Shown: piece after piece, positions 19,795 to 29,345 of the stretch
Layout of the letters: every line of letters starts with the position of its first letter
Numbering within the stretch: the first letter of the stretch is position 1
NCBI RefSeq assembly: GCF_027943255.1
Contig: NC_072893.1
Span: 22,776,001-22,840,000, forward strand
From: Anastrepha obliqua
Lineage: Eukaryota; Arthropoda; Insecta; Diptera; Tephritidae
DNA: 64,000 nt
Direction: 5' to 3'
The notes under the pieces: model-generated
Databases searched by the model: none
Seen by the model: only the letters and a program-made list of their open reading frames with translations
What the model was told of the DNA's origin: nothing
Translations under genes and position numbers: made by a program

Positions 19795-20672
19795 TTGGGC
19801 CGGTCGGTTCTGAATTACCCTACGCCCGTCTGGTCGCCTGTCACTAGGGATTTAGAATTAACAAAGCTTCAGACCTTTCCGAATAATGCCATCAGGTCAG
19901 TTACGGGATGCCTCTTGATGTCTCCCCTGCAACATCTACACAACGAGGCTTCCATGCTCCCGGTTAAGGATCTTAGTAAGATGCTCAGCAGGACACAAAA
20001 GAGTCGAAGTATCGGCCATTGGGCACACTACAGATAGAAAATTATTATTAAGATGCTCAACAACCGATTTGTGATGGGGTGCTACCGTAGGAGGCACTTA
20101 CTAGAGTCTAACCCACCTCATCGGCGAGTCAGGAGACATCTTGTTTACTACCCTTACGAGATCCAGTACTACACACTACTGCAACTACTGGATCGAACAA
20201 TTTACAGACAGACATTAAGCGACATTCATCTGGAGTCTCTTACCATCTTCCTAAACTTCCGTCCCCCGAATGCCGTCATCGGAGTCAAACCACCACTCAT
20301 CGCTGTCGAGGAGTTTCAGCTGCCTGGTGAGACTCGCCTAACTTTGGCTCAATTACCTTCTGTGTATTGTAGCAGGTGAGACTCCTGGTGTGGGGTCTAT
20401 TCACATGCCCTCTCAGATCCATTTATCTAACACTCCTCTTCCTTTGGACCCATCCCCGTTGTTGTAGCGGCATAAACATTCTCCATACATGCTCGGGGAA
20501 TGCTACTAGAGTGACAGTCCTTGGCCGGATATAAATCCGGGTCGTTCCGGTAACGTAGAGCCGACTGTCCCGTCGAAACAGCTTGTTTCCTGTGCCTACC
20601 GTTAGCTGAGCTAGACGATGACGTTCGGGGACTACATCGCACTGGAGGGCTCGATCAACTGCTACAACAACA
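19795..20672 (+). pseudogene. Jockey-like non-LTR retrotransposon, 3' end (copy A)
   Basis: Frames at 19795-20037 and 20053-20379 give VLNYPTPVWSP, LTKLQTFPNNAIRSVTGCLL, MSPLQHLHNEASMLPVKD and, after a frameshift, LLDRTIYRQTLSDIH, FRPPNAVIGVKPPL and LTLAQLPSVYCSR. These are the connection and C-terminal tail of a jockey-clade reverse transcriptase and match the copies at 26830 and 52190. A 115-bp retroposon is inserted at 20456-20570. After it the tail resumes (GTCGAAACAGCTTGTTTCCT, GCTAGACGATGACG) and ends at CTACAACAACAAAAAC near 20672. RT palm and endonuclease are absent: a 5'-truncated dead copy. Confidence 0.85.
20456..20570 (-). mobile_element. Short CAA-tailed retroposon, copy c, nested in jockey copy A
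   Basis: Reading on the minus strand: GACAGTCGGCTCTACGTTAC, CCGGAACGACCCGGATTTAT, GGACTGTCACTCTAGTAGC, ATTCCCCGAGCATGTATGG and an ACAAC tail. It separates two parts of the jockey tail (GGACCCAT on the left, GTCGAAACAGC on the right) that are contiguous in the copy at 27560-27590. Flanking CCC/CCCC is too short to call a target duplication. Confidence 0.85.
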
Positions 20673-21794
20673 AAAACATCCCGCATACTTCAGAAATTGC
20701 GTTATTTTCGTTTCTGCAGCCTTTCTGCGGTAAAATTTTTTGCTTCACAACTATTCGAGGCGTTTCACTAGCGACTATAAATTTCTAGGATTCGTCTTAC
20801 CAATTCGGTAACCTTTGTAGGCACAACTAACTGTTCCCGAATAGAATGTGTAAGTTTATTGAAGGGTCGGTTCGGCATCCTTCGCACTTGGATCTAAGCA
20901 CTGTCTGCTACTTCTTGGTTCTGAGGTACATTTTGCTACTGGGGGAACCTCTATCCTTAAGTTATGCCTAGATCCTCATACAGTAAATAGTACTGTTTGA
21001 CAACTTCGCCATTGGATATTTCTGAAAGAGGTGTGAGAGAACCAGGAATCATCTGAAAGACTACCTCTAAGGAGAATCCCTGTCTAGAGGTGGAAAAATT
21101 GAGCTAAAACTGCCGAATTGATTGGGAGAGAGTTCATAAAAGATGGCTGCGTTGAAATTTGTACGAGCAAATCTCGTCACAGGCTTCAAGATGCTGGTTC
21201 AAAAGTTCACCTTTCTATCAGAAAGCCACTTTTTATAACCAAAAAAAAGTTTTTATATGGCCAAAAAACAGCATTTCCTCTTGTTAGTATTACATAAATA
21301 GCTTGCGACTTGTCTTCCTCTGTTAAAACACTTACGGCGAATCACAAAAAAAAAAAAAACGAAAACTAAAGCGAATGAAGTCTATTGCCAAAATAATTTG
21401 CTTACACAAGTAGACACCGTAGTAGAAAAATAAAGTTTTCACGTTGCCGGAACAACCGAACAATTTATACTAACTGACGGGTATCGATGGAAAATATGAA
21501 TCTGCAAAGTTGTTAATAATTAATAACTAAAGATTTGTTGCCGGCCGCCTTATAAATTTTGGTATATTTTCCTGAAAATCAGACATCGAGGTTCTTCGCA
21601 ACATTTCACATAAAGGGCTGTCAAAATCCATACAAATTGCATAGCCATGACATATGCGTGAAATTTCGTATGTGTCTCACGGCAAAGTTCACGACGTGAA
21701 AACACCGCGCAATATGCCAGTCACATTTTTTTTACGCCTATTTAAAAGGCGCATGCCATTTAAGCGAAAGAAGATGACGACGAATAAGACCCAA
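20673..21794. other. Non-coding stretch
   Basis: No recognisable gene or repeat; a few poly-A runs. Confidence 0.4.
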
Positions 21795-21900
21795 CTGTCA
21801 AACAGCAAGTTTCCTGGGCCTACCGTTAGATGGGCTAGACGAAGACGACCGGTGATTACACTACATTACAAAGTTATTGATACAACAACAACGACGAAGA
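21795..21900 (+). mobile_element. Jockey-like 3' end only (~100 bp, 5'-truncated copy)
   Basis: AAACAGCAAGTTTCCTGGGC, CTACCGTTAGATGGGCTAGA, GAAGACGACCGGTGATTACA and a tail ACAACAACAACGACG match the last ~100 bp of the jockey-like copies at 27575-27655 and 52200-52320. Severe 5' truncation is usual for target-primed reverse transcription. Confidence 0.85.
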
Positions 21901-21928
21901 CGACGAATAATAAACAAATAAGTTGTTA

Positions 21929-23237
21929 CGGGCTTAGGGGTAGTCAGAATTTTCAAAAAAATGCAATTTTTTAAGTGAAACTTCTTAGGCGTCAATGGAC
22001 GAGCGAGAATAGAGAGTAAAATTTCAAGGCCATGCAACGTTTTGGGCATTTTCGTTCCGCGAGAGAGAAAAAAGATATAACGTAGATGAAAAGGAGCGAA
22101 AGAGATATACCTTAAATATATCGTATGTAGATACACTTTAGGCTCTTTTCCTTGAGTTTTTCCTTGTGGTTGCTAATTTCTAGTGAGAAATAACACTACC
22201 AAGTTTTTGGCGCTTGTTTGTTGGTGCAAACTTGTAGGAAATATATTTTTGGTGCCTACTTTTTGGCGTTATATTTCCTTGTTGCCTACTGTTTGGGGCG
22301 TTTTTTGGTCACAATTTTTTTTGGCGTTTTTTTTGTGCCTACTTTTTGGCGCTTATTTTCGTTTCCTGGCTAGTGCTTGTGCGTACTATATAGTGCTATT
22401 CAGTCGGATTTATTGGTATTGCCTTGCGCTAATTTCTGCCGTTGCTGCGGTCCTGGAATCGCTGCGTTTGTGCGGGTGATAAACGCTCGGAGTAGTGCGC
22501 GTTGTTGTCACGGTTTGTGTCCGGCGTTTACCTACATCGGTCAACTATTTTACGTTTTTTGTAAATTTTGTCTATTTGTATTCTCTGCAAATGTTGTGAA
22601 TTTTTTTAGATATGTATTCTCTCTCTCTCCCTCGCTCTCATTTTCTCTCGGTCTCTCCCTCTCTCTTTGTCTGCCTTGAAAGTTTCACTTCTGTTATGTG
22701 TACTACGTTACACGCACTTTTTTTTGAATTGGTTATCACTGTAACTTAAAAACCGCTTGGTAGATTTCAATAAAATTTATACTGCCTTTGAAAAACATAA
22801 AAACCTCGTGCCTGATCGAAGGATTTTTTTTTTTTCAAAATTTAAAAATTTTTAAACAATTAATTGTCGGTTTGTTTTTCGAAAATCTGAAAAATATTTC
22901 CCGAGGCCGCCATATTGTTAATTTTGAAAAAGCAAAAAGTTTTGATCAGGCACAAGATTATCTATTATTGTAATAAAACGAATTTCTTTTGTCCGATTGA
23001 TTTTACATGAATCTCCAAGGACTTGTGATGATCACCGCAAAGGACTTCTGGAGAAACGGGCTCCACACAAACAGCGATACTTTTACAGTTATTATGTTTT
23101 GGAAATTTTGCAAAAGTCAAGTCGAAACATGATGAATAATTCCTATGTTTTTTTTTGTAAAATAAAGCAATTGACTAGCAAAAAAAAAATTATTGAAAAT
23201 CATCCTTTTTTCGGGCCTCTGACTACCCCTAACCCCT
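21929..23237 (-). mobile_element. TIR element I (1.3 kb), inverted relative to element II
   Basis: Left end GGGCTTAGGGGTAGTCAGAA, right end CTGACTACCCCTAACCCCTT: inverted copies of about 20 bp, with TA to the left at 21927-21928. The right 0.5 kb (22735-23237) is the reverse complement of most of element II (for example the words CCGCCATATTGTTAATTTTG, CCTGATCGAAGGATTTTTT, GCAATTGACTAGC). The left ~45 bp also match element II's right end. The middle (about 21980-22730) is not in element II; it carries repeats of TGCCTACTTTTTGGCG and a CT-rich microsatellite (22618-22676), so another sequence may be inserted, or element II is the deleted form. No transposase seen. Confidence 0.75.
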
Positions 23238-24107
23238 TCAATAAGCTCTGTCAATAAGCCCTTGTCTTATAGTTACGAAACGCACTGTATTAGTCACAGT
23301 TATGTAAATACCAAAAATATTCAAAATACACAAAATTAGCATATTTCCATACGCATTTAAAAATAAGCAAAATATTTCTTTCAAACTAAATTTTTTCTTA
23401 GCTGTTGGCTATAAAAATTTTCCAAACATTCAATAGAAGAAAATGCATATTTTTTATTGCCTTGATTTTTGTTCCCACAACTGGACGCAAATTACTTTAT
23501 AACACTTGAAATTTATTTATATAATTATATATTCAATATACATACCTACATGAACAATATTTCTGTTAAGTACACTTCATACTTCACAAATACTGGGGAA
23601 ACACCTGTTCCCCTTTAGTCATACATTTTCGCTTTATGCATTCAGTGAATCACTCAGTGCCGTATTATTTATTTTATACGAATAAAAACTTAAGCGTGAG
23701 TCATTTGCTAAAATGCGAGACCTCTAACTCGTAATTTAAATGTTTATAATTTCGATGCAGCTTTTTGATAGCAAATGAATTGATTGATTACTAAGCTTAG
23801 CAAATTGCCCGTGTACAAACATTTTTATCTGCCGCCAGCCAACCGGTATTGTTTAGTCGATTGTTTTATCGATTGCACAGCGATAGTTTGAGATAAATAG
23901 AACAATGGAATGTTAATGAGAGTATAAATGGAAAATAAAATACACAGGTGCACAAAATAACTAGTGTGGTACTACTCATTCTGGGGCTGTTATGGAAGTG
24001 GTTGCAAAACGTATGCCAAATGGGACAGCAGTTGCTGCTGAAACTGGGGTGCTGTACATGAGATCCATGTCAAAACTGTAACTAAGATAAATGGGTGTTT
24101 GATAGTA
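23238..24107. other. Non-coding stretch between the two TIR elements
   Basis: A/T-rich, no gene recognised. Confidence 0.4.
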
Positions 24108-24751
24108 TGGTGTTAGGGGTAGTCAGAGACCCGAAAAAATGATGATTTTCAATAAGTTTTGTTTTTTGCTAGTCAATTGCTTTATGTTACAAAAATAAAA
24201 ACATAGCATTACTACATCAATTTTCGACTTGACTTTAGCAAAATTTCAACAAAAAAAAAAAAATAAAAATAATAATTGTAAAAGTTATCGCTGTTTGTGT
24301 GGAGCCCGTTTCTCCAGAAGTCCACTTTTTTCAAAATTAACAATATGGCGGCTTCAGAAAATATTTTTCAGATTTTCGAGAAAAAAACCGACAATTAATT
24401 GTTAAAAAAAATGGAAATTTTTGAAAAAAAAAATCCTTCGATCAGGCACGAATTTTTTATGTTTTTCAAAAGCAGTACAAATTTTATTGAAATCTACCAA
24501 ACGTTTTAAGTTACAGTGATCACCAGTTTAAAAATCATAGTTTTGAGAAAAATGCATTCAAAGTTTTGCTATCGAGCTCCGGAGCGCCCGAGCGGCCTTT
24601 GTTAATTGTGGAATAACTCGAAAATACTTTTACATACCTTTATTTGTCGGATTCACTTCAAATTTTCACACAATATTTTTAAGATATTATACTTTAAGAA
24701 AATACAAAAAAAAATTCAATTTTTTGAAAATTCTGACTACACTTAACCCCT
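24108..24751 (+). mobile_element. TIR element II (~640 bp, MITE-like)
   Basis: Starts TGGTGTTAGGGGTAGTCAGA and ends AAAATTCTGACTACACTTAA followed by CCCCTT, with TA at 24106-24107 and 24752-24753. Non-coding. Shares 0.4 kb with element I in opposite orientation and its terminus with the element cut by the window start. The inner right part (GTTTTGAGAAAAATGCATTC, ACTTTAAGAAAATACAAAAA) resembles 36440-36600, so related families exist. Confidence 0.8.
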
Positions 24752-25229
24752 TATGGAAGCCAAAATATTTTCTAATCTCGGACACAAAACGGCGTTAGAC
24801 TGTTGTTTGGGGCTCGAGCGCAGACTGGTGGTATGCTAAAATGGGCTAGTTTTGCCTCAGCTTGCGAATACATATACATATGTATAAAGGAAAGATTCTA
24901 CAACAAAGTGGCTAGCGATAAGAGTGTTTAAAATTTTTCATTTGTCATTTACTATTTACTATTTTTTTCAATATGAGGGTGCTTTTTATATTTTGAGATT
25001 GGACCACAATAGCGATATTTATTAACGAAAATGTCTATGTTTTTATATTTCCCATGATAGTAATCTCATTTTTAACGAGGGACCAGCGTTGCCATATTGA
25101 AAAAAAAATATATTTTTTTACCAAAAAACTGTAGCCTCAAATACGACAAGATTTTTTACAAAATTATACTTTATTTTATTTTTATCAAAAATATATGCCA
25201 AAGAACATTAATTAATTTTGCGAAGCCAC
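24752..25229. other. Non-coding stretch
   Basis: No gene recognised; several poly-A/T tracts. Confidence 0.4.
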
Positions 25230-26690
25230 AGCTTTTAACCCCAATTGATCTCACCTATCGCCCTTTGCATTATCCCACTGATCGTATTGGGGCACAGTCC
25301 TGATGCCATTAGCACCACCTCATCAGCGTACGCAATCACTTTTAACCAAAGAAGTGGACGTAGTACTCCCCTCGTTCCCACGACAGTCGGTTCTACGTAA
25401 CCGGAACGACCCGGATTTATATCCGATCAAGGACTGTCACCTCAGCAGCATTCCTCGTATATGCACGGGCAATGTTTATGCTACAAAAACAACAACAACG
25501 CAGTACTCCCTTCTGTGGAGTACCTCTATCAACCTTATTACTTACGTTGATATTACCCATATGAACTCTAATGATCCTGGTTTCTGGCATAGAGATGGCC
25601 AACTACTAATGCAATTGTCCATCCCTAAGTGTATCAGCGCCCGTTGCTTGGCATCGGTACGTTATTAAATGCGCCTTCTATATCCAAGAAGCTGTCATGG
25701 TGTAGACGTGTACTTTGGAGAGAGCACTCTATTGTTCGGATAACCTCGTAAAGCGCTGTTTCCGTAGATTTGGCTTTAAGGTATGCATGCCACTTTCCAA
25801 TGAGTTTCTAAGGTGTATATATGTATATCCAAAAGCCTTTCAAAAGTTCTTAAAAGAAGGACCAGAGACTGATTGGTCTGAAATCCTTCACCGATTCATG
25901 TCCCCTCCTACCTACTTTTGGTACGAAGACAACCTTGGTTAGTTTCCAACTATCCAGAAAATTGCTTAAGTTTAAACAAGCAGGGTTTCCTGTAACATCC
26001 CATTAAGATCCGGAGATTTGAGAGTTTAAAAAGATTTGATTGGGCATGCAACTTTCTCCTTCGTAATTACTCGTATTACATCTGCAAGATGCTGTGGACC
26101 ATTTTGTCTCCGCCTAATACCAATTCCAATCCCACTTTCGTGGACTCTGCATCCCGGAAAATGAGTGTTTAAAAGAGGTTCTTCTGCCAGTATCATCCCA
26201 AGATGCCATTGAGCGATAAAGCTAACTCAAGCAGAATCTCTGATAGATTCGATAAACTCTTTCCAGCTCTCTTTCTAGGCGGCCCTAATTGCCTTCTTGT
26301 ACTGTCTCCGACTTTCTCTCTATAATTCCTAATTACCTGTCGAGTAGCTAAGGTTAAAGGCTTATCTTGATTCTTCTTTTAGTTTTAAAAGCTCACTGCT
26401 CCACAGGAGGGTGAGTTTTTTTGCTATATACCATACTATAGGACACGACATTTGGTAAGCTTTACTAAATGCCTTCTCCAATGATATAACCCTACTCTTA
26501 AGGTTTTTCGTGAGAGCGAATAGGTGGTTCGGAATCCTTCCTATTCTGTTTTGTACTAAATTTTTTAATCTGTTCCAATTGTTTCTTAATGGATTTCGAT
26601 ACGGTAAGGGTGCATCTACCTTAAATGCAATCAGACGAAAAAAGTATGCGTTCGACTCTAAAAATGCGACACTCAACGAAGGGAAATTTT
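25230..26690 (-). pseudogene. Non-LTR retrotransposon: endonuclease end to RT palm (LOA/R1-like), dead
   Basis: Read leftwards on the minus strand: FKVDAPLPYRNPLRNNWNRL and GRIPNHLFALTKNLKSRVIS and LLWSSELLKLKEESR (linker after the endonuclease), DKPLTLATRQVIRNYRE, then RT blocks AYLKAKSTETALYEVIRTIE, HHDSFLDIEGAFNNV (first catalytic Asp), VDRGTPQKGVL, and IAYADEVVLMASG. The last is the YADD box with the second Asp changed to Glu. Stops and frameshifts occur throughout, and a 131-bp retroposon splits the GTPQ block from the YADE block. The RT thumb and RNase H of this copy are absent. The same family's later half is at 27660-29345, also on the minus strand. Confidence 0.85.
25371..25501 (+). 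mobile_element. Short CAA-tailed retroposon, copy d, with target duplication
   Basis: Flanked by AGTACTCCC at 25362-25370 and 25502-25510, a 9-bp target duplication that also defines the full length (about 131 bp). It starts CTCGTTCCCACGACAGTCGG, contains ACCCGGATTTATATCCGATC and GTCACCTCAGCAGCATTCC, and ends in a (CAA)n tail. The insertion splits the RT frame of the minus-strand element between RGTPQKGVL and the YADE box. Confidence 0.9.
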
Positions 26691-26829
26691 CTCCCTCGAA
26701 AAGCTTTGCCAGGGAAGTTGTTTGAAAATCAGCTAACTACTTCAAACGTTAATATTAAGAAATGCGTTCCCAGACAAAGATAGATACCTACCTGGAGTGT
26801 CTTGTGCTCTTTGCTGAGTAGACAAACTC

Positions 26830-27655
26830 ATGCCATTTTACAAGATAGAGCGCCACATTGATGATCCGCTATTGCAGTCCCCCATGTTGCTATCGGCATT
26901 TAAGGCAATTAGCCGACCGGTTCTAAACTATGCTGCGATTGTCTGGTCGCCTGGAACTAGTGCGTCGCAGTGGACGAAGCTTCAGACTTGCCAAAACACT
27001 GCCATTCGGACTGCGACGGCATGTCTACTGATGTCACCACTTCAACATCTACACGACGAAGCTCAGATGTTCCGCGTGAAAGAGCGCAACAAACTGCTCA
27101 GCAAGCAGTTCCTGTTAGGGTGTTACCGCAGGTCCCACCTATGCAGACACCTGCTTTAGCCCAAGCCGCCTTCCAGGCACGTCAGGAGGCACCTCCTCAA
27201 TTACGCCGACGAGATCCAGGACAAAAGTGACCGACAATTACTGGAGCAAACAGTGTACAGACAGACAATAAACGACATTCATCGGGAGACCATTACCACC
27301 TTCTTAAGTTCCCGCCCAGTGAATGCCGTAATCGAAGTCCAACCACCACCCATTGCAGATGAAGAGCTCCAGCTTCTCCGAGAGTCCCGCAAAACCTTGG
27401 CACAATTACTTTCTGGATACTGTAGCAGGTTAAACTCTATATCTATCCAGGATAGATCCCGACATACTAAACATATGTCCGACATATGAAGGCCCCCGCA
27501 CGACACTAACCACCTTTTCACATGCCCCATCAAACCCATTCATCTAACACCTTTCTACTTCTGGACCCAACCTGTCGAAACAGCAAGCTTCCTGGCCCTA
27601 CCGTTAGATGAGCTAGACGAAGACGACCGGTGATTTACACTACACTGACCGGCCC
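26830..27655 (+). pseudogene. Jockey-like non-LTR retrotransposon, 3' end (copy B)
   Basis: From 26830 the frame gives AFKAISRPVLNYAAIVWSPG, WTKLQTCQNTAIRTATACLL, MSPLQHLHDEAQMF and KQFLLGCYRRSHLCRHL. A frameshift near 27150 moves it to LLNYADEIQDKSDRQLLEQT, VYRQTINDIHRETITTFLSS, RPVNAVIEVQPPPIADEELQ and LAQLLSGYCSRLNS. A second shift near 27480 precedes TNHLFTCPIKPIHL and the end PVETASFLALPLDELDEDDR with a stop near 27632. The final ~20 bp of 3' UTR end at about 27655, with no CAA tail, directly against the minus-strand RNase H fragment. It lacks RT palm and endonuclease. Confidence 0.87.
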
Positions 27656-29345
27656 AATAATACTGTATTGAAGTTCCTAGCATGTTCCGAAGGTTCCGGC
27701 AGTCATGCACCATTTTTGAGGTGATTTTAGCTGACAGAAGAGCTTTCAAAGCCGCCTGACTATCCGAACGTATGTAAATGTGGGTTCCTCTCATTTTTCT
27801 GTGAAGACATTCCCTTCATACATATCTCAATGGCATGTATTTTTACCTGGAAGGTTGTTGGGTAGAGACCCAATCGATTTTTTTGAATTTAGGTCCACTG
27901 ATTCCCGCTCCTATTCTACCTTCTTCTAATTTCGAACCATCAGTGTCCCATATCTGGGCTCCAGGTTTGACGGTGATCGAATTATTTGTCCAGGTCGTAG
28001 GTTTATTAATAAGAACTTGGAAATTCCTGAAGAGAATGGGTTTGGGAGATAATGTATCCACCCTATAAAGAATAGGAGTATGTCGGAAGTCCTCTAAGAT
28101 CTTTAAATGTCCTTTCATATCTCCACTTTTTAGATCTGAGATGCCTTTTAAACGTAAAGCGCTCAAGCGTGCTTCTTTTTCGACTTAAATGGGAAGCGGT
28201 GGTATGCATAGGAACACACCTAATGAGTCAGTTGGGCTTCTTTACATTGCTCCTGTTATACCGATACAGATGAGGTTTGTGCAGGCAAAGAATGCTCTTG
28301 TGGCCTTTGCAGTAACTTTTTCAAGAGAGAGTACCAAGTGAACAATTTGGCAAGGTTGATACCCAAGGTTGAATGATAGAGGTGTAATCGTTTCTTCCGG
28401 TCCTCAATTCTTAGTGGAACAAAGGGCATCAAGAGGTGTATTTATAGTAAAAATAAGCAACAAAATACCAGAAAATATAACGAAATCATTTTTACAAAAC
28501 GAGTGCCTTATCTTGTTACATAACCTGAAATATAATAAAAAAGTCGTTCTCTTAACAAAAGAGTTTCTCTCAGCAAAAAACTTATAAATTAAATTGTACA
28601 TAACCATAACACATTTATTTAAAAAAACGCACATTTTAAAGACAATTTGTCACGCATACAAAGTTCTTTAAGTAATTGAATGAAAATTTGGTATTTTATT
28701 TTCTTTAAATGGGCCTTTTAATGCGTTTTTATACCCAAAGCTAGGCAACATTGCAGTAGCGAGAGAGAGAGTTGACTGCTGAAAGCAGAAGAACAACAAC
28801 AATAACCGCAATCGCGGGCAATGTGAGATGTTAAAAAAAGTAAAGCTAAATAAAACTGAGTGAATTATTTAACTAATTTTCAAAAAATTTATATTTTACA
28901 AAATTATAAACATTACATTTTAATTAGAACAGGCTAGAAAAATGTCATGAAGAGAGCACTAAAACTCTGAGACTAAATAACAAAAAAATGCTAAATTAAG
29001 TTACGAAAATGGTAATCTGGCCATACTGGTCACAAATTGCGCTAGTATGACGTCACTCATTTTCAAATTCCCTGAGTGCGAAGTAACGGTACCACCATAC
29101 GCGCCATCTTATTATTCTTTCCATCATGGTTGATACCCAGGTAGTCGGTCGTTTTTGTGGAGAGTTGAAGAGTCGGTTCATTTAGGATAGGACACATTTA
29201 CTCTTGATGTTCCTTTTCCTAGTGAACGGCACTAGCGCAGTTTTCGATGGGTTAATAGAGAGTCCTTTGCCGGTGTGCCATTTGCTTATTATACTGAGGG
29301 CTTGCTTCGTGCGGTTAGAAATGGTCTCCTCATGCCAGCCTATTA
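27656..29345 (-). pseudogene. Non-LTR retrotransposon: RT palm end, thumb and RNase H (LOA/R1-like), split by an insertion
   Basis: Read leftwards from 29345 on the minus strand: ALSIISKWHTGKGLSINPSK and TALVPFTRKRN, then TDYLGIN. The frame is broken by a 762-bp insertion (28366-29127) and resumes as LAKLFTW. It goes on with EKVTAKATRAFFACTNLI, GITGAM (an internal deletion joins these), EARLSALRLKGISDLKSGDM, then RNase H with TDGSKLEEGRIGAGISG (first Asp) and IRSDSQAALKALLSAKITSK (central Asp). It is cut at about 27656 by the end of jockey copy B, so the last RNase H motif is missing. It is the complementary half, by domain, of the fragment at 25230-26690, but order and position show they are separate copies or a rearranged one. 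Confidence 0.83.
28366..29127. mobile_element. 762-bp insertion of unknown class with 12-bp target duplication
   Basis: GGTTGATACCCA occurs at 28354-28365 and again at 29128-29139. Removing the sequence between them restores a continuous YLGIN-LAKLFTW reading frame in the minus-strand RT, so the intervening 762 bp are an insertion. The insert has no credible open frame and no obvious terminal inverted repeat; it ends on the right with GACGTCACTCATTTTC, ACGCGCCATCTTATTATTC. A 12-bp duplication suits a retroposon-type insertion, but no poly-A or CAA tail is evident. Confidence 0.8.

Noticed and set aside
22618..22676. CT-rich tract as a promoter GAGA element
   Set aside because: It is a degenerate CT microsatellite inside a transposon; no transcript evidence nearby.
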